From Pseudomonadota bacterium (GTDB lineage: Bacteria > Myxococcota_A > UBA796 > UBA9615): DNA of 41,353 nt. Location: contig JAAESI010000121.1 in NCBI GenBank assembly GCA_024229515.1, positions 1 to 41,353 of the forward strand, read 5' to 3'. The position numbers were made by a program, and so were the translations under genes. Below are positions 6,778 through 15,045 of the stretch, piece after piece; the stretch's first letter is position 1; every line of letters begins with the position of its first letter. A model generated the notes under the pieces. It was not told where the DNA came from. It did no database searches and saw only the letters and a list, made by a program, of their open reading frames with translations.

Positions 6778-9329
6778 CCCTCGAACGCCATCACGACGGC
6801 GAGCAGCTCCCGGCCGACCTTGTCGAACAGCCGCTCACCGCAGCCGTTGAGCAGCATCATCTGCTCCCGGTTGTGCGGCTTGTGGGTGGCGATCTCGCGC
6901 AGCAGGCGGTTGCTCCCCATCGCGTACGCGGGCACGTCTTCCCCGCGGGCGAGCACCGCGCGAACCTCGCGCAGCTTCTCGAAGAGCGCGCGATCGGTGC
7001 GGTCGAGCACGTCGCCGGCCCCCGACGCCATGCCCTTGCGGATCCGCTCGGCCTGCATGCGCTTGCGCCGGAGCGGACCCACCTCCGGAAACACCATCTC
7101 GAAGTCCGCTTCCTGCTGACGCATCACCCGGGCGCCCAGCTCGGACAGGTTCAGCACCCTCCACCGGCGGTCGTAGCCGCGGACCTTGCGGCTGACCTCC
7201 GTCTCCACGAAGCAGCCCGCGCGCACGAGGGCGCGGAGCAGGTCCAGCACTTCGTCCTGGGTCAGGTTGCCGAGGATCCCGAACGTGCTGAGCTTCTCGA
7301 ACCCCAGCAGCTTGATGTTCTTGGCCGAGCTCCCGGTCAGCACCTTGGAGACCGTCGCGGAGCTGTGGCCGTTGCCCATCCGGGCGACGCACGCCAACGC
7401 CTTGCGGGCCATCGTCTCGGCCTGCCCGGTCAGCCGCTGGGGCACGACGGCGGCACCACCGCCGCGCAGGCAGGCGTCGCAGGTGCCGCAGGTCTCCCAG
7501 TCGGGGTCCTCGCCGAAGTAGGTGAGGATCGCGCGCCGGCGGCAGCACTCGTCCTCCGCGTAGGCGACCATCGTGTCGAGCTTGTCCAGCTCGTGACGGC
7601 GCCGCTTCCGCAACGGCCGGAAGTCCAGATCGAACTCCTGCCCCTTGCGCAGCATGCGGGCCCCGCTGCAGCGGTCGGCGTGCTCCATCCGCACCAGGCC
7701 GAGCTGCTCGAGCCGCCGCATCGCCGCCGCCACCCGCTCGCGGGGGACGTCCAGCTCGTGGGCCAGGGTCGGCATGTGCAGCGGCATCTGGGCCGCGAGT
7801 CCCTCCCCGCCGGCGAACAGCCCCTTCTGGGTGGTGGCGCCGAGCGAGTCGAAGAACTCATCGGTGCCCCGGGGGGGCGGCGCTCCGTAGCGGTCCAGCT
7901 CGATCGGGTGGCCCCCGACTTTGCGCAGCTGCTTCAGCAGCGTCCACAGATCGCGCGGGAGCCCATCGCGGTGCGGCTGATTCGACAGATCGACGGGCGG
8001 GAAGGTCACGTGCGCGAGCCCTTCGCGCACCGGGAGGCGGCGAAGCCAGCCCTCGCGTTCGAGCACGACCATCGCCGCGCTCACCATGCGGTCGGTGGCG
8101 CCGTTGCCGATCTCATCGGCGAGCGCCTTGTGCGAGAGGAACACGGTCCCGCCGCCATCTTCTTCGAGCGCCTGCCAGGTCCCGAGCACCACCCACTCGG
8201 GCGGGTGGGAGTTGTCGATGAAGAACTCCTGGAGGCCCCGATCGCCGATCTTGTAGATCAGCGAGATCTCCGACGGACGCTGGTCGCGGCCGGCGCGGCC
8301 GATCTCCTGGTAGTACGCCTCCACCGTGCGAGGCAGGTCGAAGTGCACGACGCCGCGGATGTTCTCCTTGTCGATGCCCATGCCGAAGGCGTTGGTCGCC
8401 ACGACCACGGGCACCCGGCCGCTCATGAAGGAGTCCTGGATGCGCGTGCGCTCGCCCGCCTCCAGACCCGCGTGGTACCCGGCGACCGTCTCGCCCCGGC
8501 CCCGCAGCACCTGGCAGATCTTCTCCACGTTGCGGCGGGTGGCGCAGTACACGAGCGCGGGCCGCTGGACCCGGGCCAGCTCGTCCAGCACCAGCTCCTC
8601 CTTGTGGGCGCGCGAGCGGGCCAGGAGCACCCCCAACTTGAGGTTGGGTCGATCGAAGCCGGTGACGAAGATGCCGGGCTCTTCCAGCCCGAGGGTCGTC
8701 AGGATGTCGTCGCGCACCTGCTGCGTGGCAGTCGCGGTGCAGGCGACCGTGGGCGGCTTGCCGAGGTCCTCCCGTACCTGACCCAACCGCAGGTAGTCGG
8801 GCCGGAAGTCGTGCCCCCACTGGGACAGGCAGTGCGCCTCGTCGACGACGAACAGCGTGACGTTGGCGGCCCCGAGCTTGCGCGCGAACCCTCCCCCGCG
8901 GAACCGCTCGGGGGCGACGTACAGGAGCTGCACCTCGCCGTTGACGACGGCCTGGAGGCGTTCCTCCCGCTCGTTCGGCGGAATGCTGGAGTTGATGAAC
9001 GTGGTCGCGATGCCGAGGTTGGTCATCGCGTCGACCTGGTCCTTCATCAGCGCGATCAGGGGCGAGACCACCACCGCGACCCCACCCCGGTACAAGGCCG
9101 GGAGCTGGAAGCAGAGGGACTTGCCCGCGCCCGTGGGCATGACGACCAGGGAGTCGCGCCCGTCCGCGACGTGGCGGATGACCGGCTCCTGGCCGGGGCG
9201 GAACTCGGAGTGGCCAAAGGTGTCGCGGAGGAGCTCTTTCAGGCGCGCGTCATCGACCGTCGAGGACGGTGGATCGACGGGAGCATCAGCGGCGACTTCG
9301 GCGAGGGACATGAGGTGTGCGTTCAGCAT
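6774..9329 (-). CDS. recQ: ATP-dependent DNA helicase RecQ
   Basis: This is a 3'-5' superfamily 2 helicase acting in recombination and fork repair. Visible features are the Q-motif FGHSEFRPGQE, Walker A TGAGKS (about residues 66-71), DEAH box (163-166) in VVDEAHCLSQWGHDFRPDY, motif III ACTATAT, motif VI EIGRAGRDQRP and the zinc site ECCRRRAILTYFGE...CGTCDAC. A winged-helix region and a C-terminal HRDC-like domain (LFEKLREVRAVLARGEDVPA) follow. I place the start at ATG 9329, giving 851 residues. A frame extension to GTG 9434 exists, but it would translate through a 15-bp hairpin and adds only non-conserved sequence. A 4Fe-4S gene follows with overlapping codons. Confidence 0.93.
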   Translation of the reverse strand: MLNAHLMSLAEVAADAPVDPPSSTVDDARLKELLRDTFGHSEFRPGQEPVIRHVADGRDSLVVMPTGAGKSLCFQLPALYRGGVAVVVSPLIALMKDQVDAMTNLGIATTFINSSIPPNEREERLQAVVNGEVQLLYVAPERFRGGGFARKLGAANVTLFVVDEAHCLSQWGHDFRPDYLRLGQVREDLGKPPTVACTATATQQVRDDILTTLGLEEPGIFVTGFDRPNLKLGVLLARSRAHKEELVLDELARVQRPALVYCATRRNVEKICQVLRGRGETVAGYHAGLEAGERTRIQDSFMSGRVPVVVATNAFGMGIDKENIRGVVHFDLPRTVEAYYQEIGRAGRDQRPSEISLIYKIGDRGLQEFFIDNSHPPEWVVLGTWQALEEDGGGTVFLSHKALADEIGNGATDRMVSAAMVVLEREGWLRRLPVREGLAHVTFPPVDLSNQPHRDGLPRDLWTLLKQLRKVGGHPIELDRYGAPPPRGTDEFFDSLGATTQKGLFAGGEGLAAQMPLHMPTLAHELDVPRERVAAAMRRLEQLGLVRMEHADRCSGARMLRKGQEFDLDFRPLRKRRRHELDKLDTMVAYAEDECCRRRAILTYFGEDPDWETCGTCDACLRGGGAAVVPQRLTGQAETMARKALACVARMGNGHSSATVSKVLTGSSAKNIKLLGFEKLSTFGILGNLTQDEVLDLLRALVRAGCFVETEVSRKVRGYDRRWRVLNLSELGARVMRQQEADFEMVFPEVGPLRRKRMQAERIRKGMASGAGDVLDRTDRALFEKLREVRAVLARGEDVPAYAMGSNRLLREIATHKPHNREQMMLLNGCGERLFDKVGRELLAVVMAFEG

Positions 9330-9391
9330 GGCAACCGTATCTGCCAGCAAGCCCCGCGCCAACCTCGGATCTGCAAGACGTCGTCCGATCG

Positions 9392-9442
9392 ACCCGATTG
9401 TCGGGTGTCCGTGAGTGTCCGGGCTCACGGACACTCACGGAC
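9392..9442 (-). terminator. Double hairpin between pilin and recQ
   Basis: Bases 9407-9421 (GTCCGTGAGTGTCCG) and 9428-9442 form a perfect 15-bp stem with a 6-nt loop. Directly next to it, 9392-9397 and 9401-9406 form a second perfect 6-bp stem with a 3-nt loop. Reading on the minus strand, the pair lies 13 nt past the pilin stop codon and ahead of recQ. There is no T run, so it may be a Rho-dependent or mRNA-stabilising end rather than a classic intrinsic terminator. It also argues that recQ begins after the hairpins. Confidence 0.55.
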
Positions 9443-9454
9443 GACAGTCGCGGC

Positions 9455-9640
9455 TTACGGCTCGACCAGGTCGATCTGGTTGTCCGCCGCCTCGAACAAC
9501 GCCTTGATCTTCCCGCCGAACTGCACGGCGATCGCGATGCAGACGACCGCGATGGCGACGAGGATGATCACGTACTCGGTCATGCCCTGGCCACGCTCGT
9601 CGTGGTGAAGGCGGCTCAGCAAGGTGGTGAGGTCAGACAT
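9455..9640 (-). CDS. Flp-family type IVb pilin
   Basis: This 61-residue protein has a short basic leader, then the Flp pilin signature ERGQGMTEYVIILVAIAVV, cut after glycine by the prepilin peptidase TadV/CpaA type. The hydrophobic helix (about residues 24-42) packs into the pilus. GGAGAG about 6 nt upstream of the ATG is a good ribosome site. No tad/cpa assembly genes are visible in the window, so this is an orphan pilin relying on a machine encoded elsewhere. A hairpin pair follows the stop. Confidence 0.88.
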   Translation of the reverse strand: MSDLTTLLSRLHHDERGQGMTEYVIILVAIAVVCIAIAVQFGGKIKALFEAADNQIDLVEP

Positions 9641-9830
9641 GGGGCTCTCCTGATGGGGGGCGGCTGCATTGCCGCTACCCCTTCAGGCTGGCGCCCGCGT
9701 GTTGCCTGATCGTCCCCGCCGGATATCCGTTTCGTCTCGATCGTTGCGGTTCGAAATGCCCTCGCAATAGGTGCGACGAACTAGTTTCTGAATGATCCCG
9801 GGATCGTGCAGGAGTTTGCCTGGATTTGAC

Positions 9831-9859
9831 TTGGCGGCCCCCGCCGTCGGGCGTAGCGT
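9831..9859 (+). promoter_or_regulatory. Possible promoter of the CPXCG gene
   Basis: TTGGCG (9831-9836) and TAGCGT (9854-9859) are separated by 17 nt. The -10 candidate resembles TAG-type boxes seen before other genes in the window. It would give a leader of about 65 nt before ATG 9933, containing a small hairpin. This is a weak, sequence-only prediction. Confidence 0.3.
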
Positions 9860-9880
9860 GATCTCACAAGGTCGCTAAAA

Positions 9881-9902
9881 ACTGCGTACTTTCGCGCAGT
9901 TA
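9881..9902 (+). other. Small hairpin in the leader of the CPXCG gene
   Basis: AACTGCG (9881-9887) and CGCAGTT (9896-9902) pair perfectly around an 8-nt loop. The element lies 30 nt before the start codon at 9933 and just upstream of the ribosome site GGGGAGG. It could be an operator or an mRNA structure. The rest of the 292-base gap between the pilin and the CPXCG gene shows nothing else I can name. Confidence 0.35.
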
Positions 9903-9932
9903 CGCGTTCGTGTTTGTCTGGGGAGGCATGCC

Positions 9933-10208
9933 ATGGCCGCTGCACTCGAGTCGGGAATCTGGAGCCCCTGGGGCGAAGTCGATGAGAAGCCGATGCCCCG
10001 GATGGTGGATTGGCCCAACCTCGGAGAGTCTTCGCCTGCAATTGTCATGTGCCCGACGTGCGGACACCACGTGACCATGTTCGTGGACTGCTCCAGCGGC
10101 TCGCAGCACTACGTGGACGACTGCCCCCTCTGCTGCCGCGCCATCGAACTGGACATCCGCGTCAACGAGTACCTCGTCGCGTCGGTCCAGGCCCTGCGAC
10201 CGTACTGA
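9933..10208 (+). CDS. CPXCG-motif cysteine-rich protein
   Basis: This 91-residue protein has the zinc-ribbon pattern CPTCG (Cys40, Cys43) followed by Cys53, a DCSSGSQHYVDDC stretch and CPLCC (Cys64, 67, 68). This matches the small CPXCG-motif family, in which the two halves probably bind one zinc ion; function is unknown. The first 35 residues are an extension beyond the usual 60-70-residue family length. GGGGAGG precedes the ATG by about 9 nt. The downstream ATPase gene begins 38 nt later. Confidence 0.8.
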   Translation: MAAALESGIWSPWGEVDEKPMPRMVDWPNLGESSPAIVMCPTCGHHVTMFVDCSSGSQHYVDDCPLCCRAIELDIRVNEYLVASVQALRPY

Positions 10209-10246
10209 TCGTCGGCTAGCATCCCGTCCCTCGAAGGGGACGGTCC

Positions 10247-12685
10247 ATGTCCGAAAAGCTGTTCATCGGTCGGCGCCTCGCTGACGACTCCGATCTCCTC
10301 CACAAGCCCGACCGCTTGACCACCCACGGTGTGGTCATCGGCATGACCGGCTCTGGCAAGACCGGGCTGAGCGTCACGCTGGTCGAAGAGCTGGCGCTGC
10401 AAGGGGTCCCCGTCATCGCGCTGGACCCCAAGGGCGACCTCGCCAACCTGGGCCTGCTGTTCCCGGCACTGTCTCAGGCTGAGTTCGAGCCGTGGGTCGA
10501 CGAGGGTGAAGCTCGGCGGGAGGGCCTCACGCGCGCGGAGCTCGCCCAGCAGAAGGCGGACCTGTGGCGCAGCGGCCTGGGCAAGTGGGGGATCGACGGC
10601 GCCCGCATCGCGCAGCTTCGCGACTCGGTCGACCTCCGCATCTACACCCCCGGCAGCACGGTGGGCCGACCCCTGGACGTGCTGTCCGCGCTCGCCTCGC
10701 CCGGCGCCGCGGCGCTCGCCGATGCCGACATCCGCACCGATCTGGTCGCCGGTACGACCCAGGCTCTCCTCGGCCTCGTGGGCGTGAACGCGGACCCGAT
10801 CCGCTCGCCCGAACACCTCGTAATCGCGCGCATCATCGATAAGGTCTGGGCCAGCGGCGGGAGCCTGGATTTGGAGCTGCTGATCCTCCAGATCGTCGAT
10901 CCGCCGTTCAAGAAGGTCGGTGTCTTCCCCGTCGACAAGTTCTGGAAGCCCGACAAGCGCATGGAGCTCGCGATGCGGCTCAACGGCGTCATGGCGTCGC
11001 CGTCGTTCGCCTCCTGGCTGTCGGGCGAACCCCTCGATCCGGGCGCGATGCTGACCGGAACCGGCGGCAAGACCGCGATCTCGGTCTGCTCGATGGCTCA
11101 CCTATCCGACACCGAGCGGATGTTCTTCGCCTCGCTGCTGCTCAACCGGCTCGTGGCGTGGACCCGCACCCAGTCGGGCACCAGCAGCCTGCGCGCTCTC
11201 CTCTACCTGGACGAGGCGTTCGGCTACATGCCGCCGCACCCCGCCAACCCGCCGACCAAGAAGCCGCTGATGACGCTGATGAAGCAGGCGCGCGCCGTGG
11301 GCGTGGGCGTGCTGCTGGCGACCCAGAACCCCGTGGACCTCGACTACAAGGGGCTGACCAACGCGGGCAACTGGTTCGTCGGCCGACTCAGCACCGAGCA
11401 GGACGTCAGGCGCGTCTCCGAGGGGCTCAAGCAGGCCGCCGCGGGCGCCGATCCGGGCAAGGCGATCGGCGGGCTGCAGCCCCGTCAGTTCCTCCTGCGC
11501 GACGTGAAGGAGAGCGCTCCGATCCTGTTCCGCTCCCGCTGGGCGATGTCGTTCCTGCGCGGTCCGGTCACCCGCGAGGAGCTCAAGCGGCTCCCCGGAG
11601 CGTCTGCCCCGACCGGTGCGGCTGCCCCTGCCCCCGCCGCCGCCCCGGCCTATGCAGCTCCGGCCGCAGCGGCCGCTCCCGTCGCCGCCTCGGTCCCCCC
11701 GGCCGCCCCGGCCAAGCCGATCATCGACGACGACACGAGCCCCCGGCCGGACGATCCGCCCGGCGGTCGCGCCTGGTTCCTGGATCCCCGGTCCGTCTTC
11801 TCGGCCCGCCTCGATGGCGCCCTGGAGCGCTTCGCCGAGGGACCCCGAGGCGACGGCACGGTCAAGTACCGGCCTGCCCTGTACGCCCGCCTCGGCCTCC
11901 GGTTCGACGAGGAGAAGGCCGGCTACGCCCTGGAGGAGGAGCACAACCTGCTCTTCTTCCCGATCGAAGGACGCATCCCCGAGGAGGCCATTCGCGTTCC
12001 TCTGGAGGCGTCGGATCTGCTGACCTCACCCCCCGATGGCGCCCGCTTCGAGCCCCTCCCCGAGGTCCTCGACGAGGGCAAGGAGATGACTGCCGCCAAG
12101 AAGCGCGTGGTGAACGACGTCTACGCCACGGAGGCCCGGGGGCAGTGGACCTGCGCCCCCCTGAAGCTCCACGGCAAGGCCGGCGAGCTGAAGGAGGACT
12201 TCCAGGCCCGCTGCGAGGACGCGGTGGAGGACGCGATCGACGAGGACCTGGAGAAGCTCGCGCGGAAGTACGAGACCAAGATCGACCGGGTACACGAGCG
12301 CATTCGCCGCAAGGAGAGCCAGGTCGAGCGCTACACGGACTCGATGCAGGACACCCGCACCCAGGAGCTGATCAACGGAGCCGAGCTGCTGGCCGGCTTC
12401 TTCCTGAAGAAGGGCCGCAAGAAGTCCATCGGCACCGCCGCCTCCCGCCGCAAGGCGACGCGCGGAGCGAAGGGCCGTCTGGAGGCCGCCAAGGACGATC
12501 TGGAGGCCTTGCAGCTGGACGTCCAGGACCTGCAGGACGAGCTGGAAGAGCAGTCCGACATCATCCGCGACTCCGCCGAGGAAGCCCTCGACGGAATCGA
12601 GGAGCGTGAGGTTCGCCTCGAAAAGACCGACATCGCCCTGAAGGACATCGGAATCCTCTGGGTGCCCGTCAGCCGAAGGGTCTGA
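10247..12685 (+). CDS. HerA/VirB4-like ATPase with C-terminal coiled coil
   Basis: This 812-residue protein has Walker A GMTGSGKT (residues 32-39), LDPKGDL shortly after, Walker B YLDEAFGYM (about 321-329) and a sensor-like LLATQNPVDLDYKGL. These are hallmarks of HerA-FtsK superfamily DNA or protein-pumping ATPases that form hexamers. A Pro/Ala linker (about 452-491) leads to a second domain, and residues 665-790 are a long charged coiled coil (KYETKIDRVHERIRRKESQ, LEALQLDVQDLQDELEEQ). The family is usually listed only as ATP-binding or DUF853/DUF87-like. No nuclease partner such as NurA is next to it, so a repair role is not supported by context. A GAAGGGGA leader precedes the ATG. It is followed 2 nt later by a gene relic. 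Confidence 0.8.
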   Translation: MSEKLFIGRRLADDSDLLHKPDRLTTHGVVIGMTGSGKTGLSVTLVEELALQGVPVIALDPKGDLANLGLLFPALSQAEFEPWVDEGEARREGLTRAELAQQKADLWRSGLGKWGIDGARIAQLRDSVDLRIYTPGSTVGRPLDVLSALASPGAAALADADIRTDLVAGTTQALLGLVGVNADPIRSPEHLVIARIIDKVWASGGSLDLELLILQIVDPPFKKVGVFPVDKFWKPDKRMELAMRLNGVMASPSFASWLSGEPLDPGAMLTGTGGKTAISVCSMAHLSDTERMFFASLLLNRLVAWTRTQSGTSSLRALLYLDEAFGYMPPHPANPPTKKPLMTLMKQARAVGVGVLLATQNPVDLDYKGLTNAGNWFVGRLSTEQDVRRVSEGLKQAAAGADPGKAIGGLQPRQFLLRDVKESAPILFRSRWAMSFLRGPVTREELKRLPGASAPTGAAAPAPAAAPAYAAPAAAAAPVAASVPPAAPAKPIIDDDTSPRPDDPPGGRAWFLDPRSVFSARLDGALERFAEGPRGDGTVKYRPALYARLGLRFDEEKAGYALEEEHNLLFFPIEGRIPEEAIRVPLEASDLLTSPPDGARFEPLPEVLDEGKEMTAAKKRVVNDVYATEARGQWTCAPLKLHGKAGELKEDFQARCEDAVEDAIDEDLEKLARKYETKIDRVHERIRRKESQVERYTDSMQDTRTQELINGAELLAGFFLKKGRKKSIGTAASRRKATRGAKGRLEAAKDDLEALQLDVQDLQDELEEQSDIIRDSAEEALDGIEEREVRLEKTDIALKDIGILWVPVSRRV

Positions 12686-12687
12686 GC

Positions 12688-12777
12688 GTGGCGCAGTCCA
12701 TCCAACTCTTCTACGACCTCGCCTCGCCCTACAGCTACGACCGCCTCGAACTCCTGCGCTGGCGACTGGCGCGTTGA
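12688..12777 (+). pseudogene. Collapsed 29-codon relic of a DsbA-family (HCCA isomerase-like) gene
   Basis: GTG 12688 opens a 29-codon frame. Its first 17 residues, VAQSIQLFYDLASPYSY, match the N-terminus of 2-hydroxychromene-2-carboxylate isomerase/DsbA-like proteins (F-x-D-x-x-SPYSY). The remaining 12, DRLELLRWRLAR, match the family's C-terminus, where F-W-G-x-DRLxxLxxxL is usual. About 170 internal residues are missing and the frame is kept. The product cannot fold as a thioredoxin domain. It starts 2 nt after the ATPase gene, and its TGA overlaps the TTG of the next gene, so it may now act only as a coupling mini-cistron. The assignment rests on two short motifs. Confidence 0.55.
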
Positions 12778-13778
12778 GCGAGCGCAAGAACACGCTCCGG
12801 GCCCGGTTCAACCACGGGCTCGCCATCACGCTGGCCATCGGCGTCGCCGTCTACATGTTCTTCGGCATCCGGAGCGAGTGGCGGGAGACCGCCGACGCCC
12901 TGGGCTCCTTCGCCTGGAAGCTGGCGCCGGTGTTGCTCGCGCTGAGCCTGGGGAACTACGCGCTGCGGTTCGTGCGGTGGGAGATCTACCTCCGCATGCT
13001 CGACATCCACGTGCCGCTGAAGAGTTCGATCAGCATCTTCGCGGCCGGCCTGGCGATGACCATCACGCCAGGCAAAGTCGGCGAGTTCCTCAAGAGCTAC
13101 CTCCTCAAAGAGGCCCACGGCGTGCCCATGGCGACGTCCGCGCCGGTGGTGTTCGTCGAACGCGTGGGCGATCTGCTCGGGCTGATCCTGCTCGCCTCGT
13201 TCGGGGTCGCCACCCGCCGCCCGGACCTCGTGCCGATCCTCGTCGGCTCCACCGCCCTGTGCCTGCTCTCCATCGTGGTGCTGCAGAGCGAGTCCCTCAC
13301 CGCGATGGCGCTGTCCATCGTTCGCAAGCTCCCGGTCGGCGACAAGATCGCCCCCAAGGTCCAGGAGCTCATCGACAGCTCGCGCTCGCTCCTCGGCTTC
13401 CGCGCGCTGATGATCGGCCTGCTCCTGGGAACGGGCGCCTGGTTCCTCGAATGCGCCGGGTACTGGCTCGCCTTCGGCGGCTTCGGCGTGGAGGAGTTCG
13501 ACCTCGCGCTGGCCACCTTCGGCTACTCGATCTCGACCCTCGCGGGCGTGGTCAGCCCGGGCGGCATCGGCGTCACGGACGCGGGTCTGATCGAGATCGC
13601 CAAGGAGCTGGCCGGCGTCTCCTCCGCCATCTCCACGGCCGCGTCGTTCATCGTGCGGATCGCGACCCTGTGGTTCGCCGTCGCCCTCGGGGCGCTGGCG
13701 CTGCTTCGCTTCAAGGGGTTGGTCGACGTCGACGTCGACGAGATCAAGGACGCCGCGTCAAGCGCTGCGGGCGGCTGA
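12774..13778 (+). CDS. Flippase-like / LPG-synthase-TM-domain membrane protein
   Basis: This 334-residue integral membrane protein has eight or more hydrophobic segments. Signature stretches are RFVRWEIYLRMLDI, FAAGLAMTITPGKVGEFLKSYLL, APVVFVERVGDL and TLAGVVSPGGIGVTDAG. They match the lysylphosphatidylglycerol synthase transmembrane (UPF0104/AglD-like) family, members of which move or modify membrane lipids. The catalytic GNAT-like half of MprF is absent, so this is the membrane module alone, as is common. It starts at TTG overlapping the stop of the isomerase relic and converges with the next gene, overlapping its 3' end by 21 nt. Confidence 0.85.
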   Translation: MSERKNTLRARFNHGLAITLAIGVAVYMFFGIRSEWRETADALGSFAWKLAPVLLALSLGNYALRFVRWEIYLRMLDIHVPLKSSISIFAAGLAMTITPGKVGEFLKSYLLKEAHGVPMATSAPVVFVERVGDLLGLILLASFGVATRRPDLVPILVGSTALCLLSIVVLQSESLTAMALSIVRKLPVGDKIAPKVQELIDSSRSLLGFRALMIGLLLGTGAWFLECAGYWLAFGGFGVEEFDLALATFGYSISTLAGVVSPGGIGVTDAGLIEIAKELAGVSSAISTAASFIVRIATLWFAVALGALALLRFKGLVDVDVDEIKDAASSAAGG

Positions 13779-14390
13779 GGCGGCGGCCGAGTCGTCGCCG
13801 CACCATCCCCGGTAGCGCTCCTGGGCCGAAGGCATCGGCTCGACTCGGGCCCCATCGATCACCGCGTACCGGGCACCCCCGCGTCCCTCGGATGGGAACG
13901 AGGCCAGCAGACCGTGGCGGGTCAACGCCCGCAGCACTGCTTCGGGCACCTCGGCGACGACGCGCGCGGCGGCGACTTCGAACGGCCCCGGGAACGCGCA
14001 GCAGGCGGAAAACGCGTTGCGAAGCCAGGGATCCAGGGAGTCCAACCGGGAGCTGCGCGCACGCACCACGACCTTCCGGGGGGCGAGGAAGCGGTAGCCG
14101 ACGCCGCGCACCGACAGGATCAGGGTGGAGTGTCGACGCTGGGGCTCGAGCCGACGACGAAGGCGGCGGACCGCCTGATCGACAGCGCGGTCGCTGACCG
14201 GCGCCTCCCAGACATGTTCGATGAGATCGGCCCGGGAGACGGCTTCGCCGGGTCGGCTGACGAGGTAGCGGAGCAACCCGGCTTCGAACCCGGTGAGGCG
14301 GTCGGTGTGTCCTGGTCCTTCGATCCCGCCGGTGGCGAGATCGACGATCAGCGCGCCGATTCGAAGCATCGAGGGTCCGGGTCGATCCAT
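13758..14390 (-). CDS. Winged-helix regulator of STAND type with the ATPase core deleted
   Basis: In this 210-residue protein, residues 8-103 are an OmpR/AfsR-type DNA-binding wing (LTGFEAGLLRYLVSRPGEAV, SRADLIEHVW, DQAVRRLRRRLEP, LILSVRGVGYRF). Residues 120-183 (LDSLDPWLRNAFSACCAFPG, FEVAAARVVAE, LRALTRHGLLASF) match the second winged helix that follows the nucleotide-binding domain in AfsR/STAND regulators. The Walker A/B ATPase module and sensor repeats that normally lie between and after these are missing. It probably still binds DNA, without ATP-dependent control. ATG 14390 is used. It overlaps the membrane-protein gene tail to tail and sits 56 nt after the ligase remnant. Confidence 0.7.
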   Translation of the reverse strand: MDRPGPSMLRIGALIVDLATGGIEGPGHTDRLTGFEAGLLRYLVSRPGEAVSRADLIEHVWEAPVSDRAVDQAVRRLRRRLEPQRRHSTLILSVRGVGYRFLAPRKVVVRARSSRLDSLDPWLRNAFSACCAFPGPFEVAAARVVAEVPEAVLRALTRHGLLASFPSEGRGGARYAVIDGARVEPMPSAQERYRGWCGDDSAAASAARSA

Positions 14391-14446
14391 CGCCTCATCA
14401 GCAATGCAAAGCGCGATCCGAGCGAATCGGCACCTCTCGTGCCCGA

Positions 14447-14965
14447 TTATGACTTCGGGCGGATCCGTCCCTCGTGAATCGCCCGGATCGTCTCCATCGT
14501 GTCGGCCTCCTCAGGTCCCTTGTCGGGACGGTAAGCCTTCACCCGCGCGTGCCGCAGTGCCAGCCCGCCGGGGTACTTGGGGCTGGTCTGGACCTCGTTG
14601 AACGCGATCTCGACGACGATCTCCGGACGCAGCCGGACCGTCCACTTCGTGCGCTCGACCTCGTACTTGGGGAACGTCTCGGTCTGCCACTTGAGGATCG
14701 CGTCGGTCATGCCCTTGAAGGTCTTGCCGAGCATGACGAACTCGCCGGTGTCGGGGTCGCGGGCGCCCAGGTGCAGGTTGCTCAGCCACCCGGTGCGTCG
14801 TCCTGAGCCCCAGTCACAGGCGAGCACGACCAGGTCCAGGGTGTGCACCGGCTTGATCTTGAGCCAGGCGAACCCTCGGCTTCCCGCCGCGTAGGGGGCA
14901 TCCAGCCCCTTGACCATGACGCCCTCGTGCCCCGCGTCGATCATCTGGGTCACGAACGCCTCGCC
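14447..14965 (-). pseudogene. ATP-dependent DNA ligase, C-terminal remnant
   Basis: About 172 residues match the end of LigB/LigC-type ATP-dependent ligases: motif IV EGVMVK, motif V WLKIKP, then the OB-fold ([65 protein letters not shown]). The N-terminal adenylation half with the catalytic KxDG lysine is absent. The frame runs back to a TAG at 14966-14968; GTG 14953 could start a shorter product. Without the lysine it cannot form the ligase-AMP intermediate, so I call it a remnant. Confidence 0.75.
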
Positions 14966-15022
14966 CTATGCCTCAGGCAGGGTTGCATCGCACGTGCCAT
15001 CGTCGTAAGCACCTGAAATCAC
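14966..15022 (-). pseudogene. Short 18-codon reading frame with a strong ribosome site, upstream of the ligase remnant
   Basis: TAGGAGG (15038-15032) lies 9 nt before GTG 15022, an ideal Shine-Dalgarno arrangement. The frame reads VISGAYDDGTCDATLPEA, then TAG, and continues in the same phase into the ligase remnant ([10 protein letters not shown]). It may be the original start of a gene whose middle was lost, with a stop at the junction, or a small leader peptide. The 18 residues match nothing I recognise, so function is not assigned. Confidence 0.35.
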
Positions 15023-15045
15023 TCGGACGAACCTCCTAATCCAGA

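Noticed and set aside
6498..9608. A 1036-codon open frame on the plus strand opposite recQ
   Set aside because: It is antisense to a full set of RecQ motifs, has Arg/His/Ala-rich composition typical of GC-rich shadows, and matches no family.
9688..9706. Sigma-54-like element (CTGGC...TTGCC) upstream of the CPXCG gene
   Set aside because: The GG and GC are 12 bases apart instead of 10, and the -24 part is incomplete.
10247..12685. A HerA-NurA defence or repair pair
   Set aside because: The ATPase fits the broad family, but no nuclease or Sir2 partner lies next to it.
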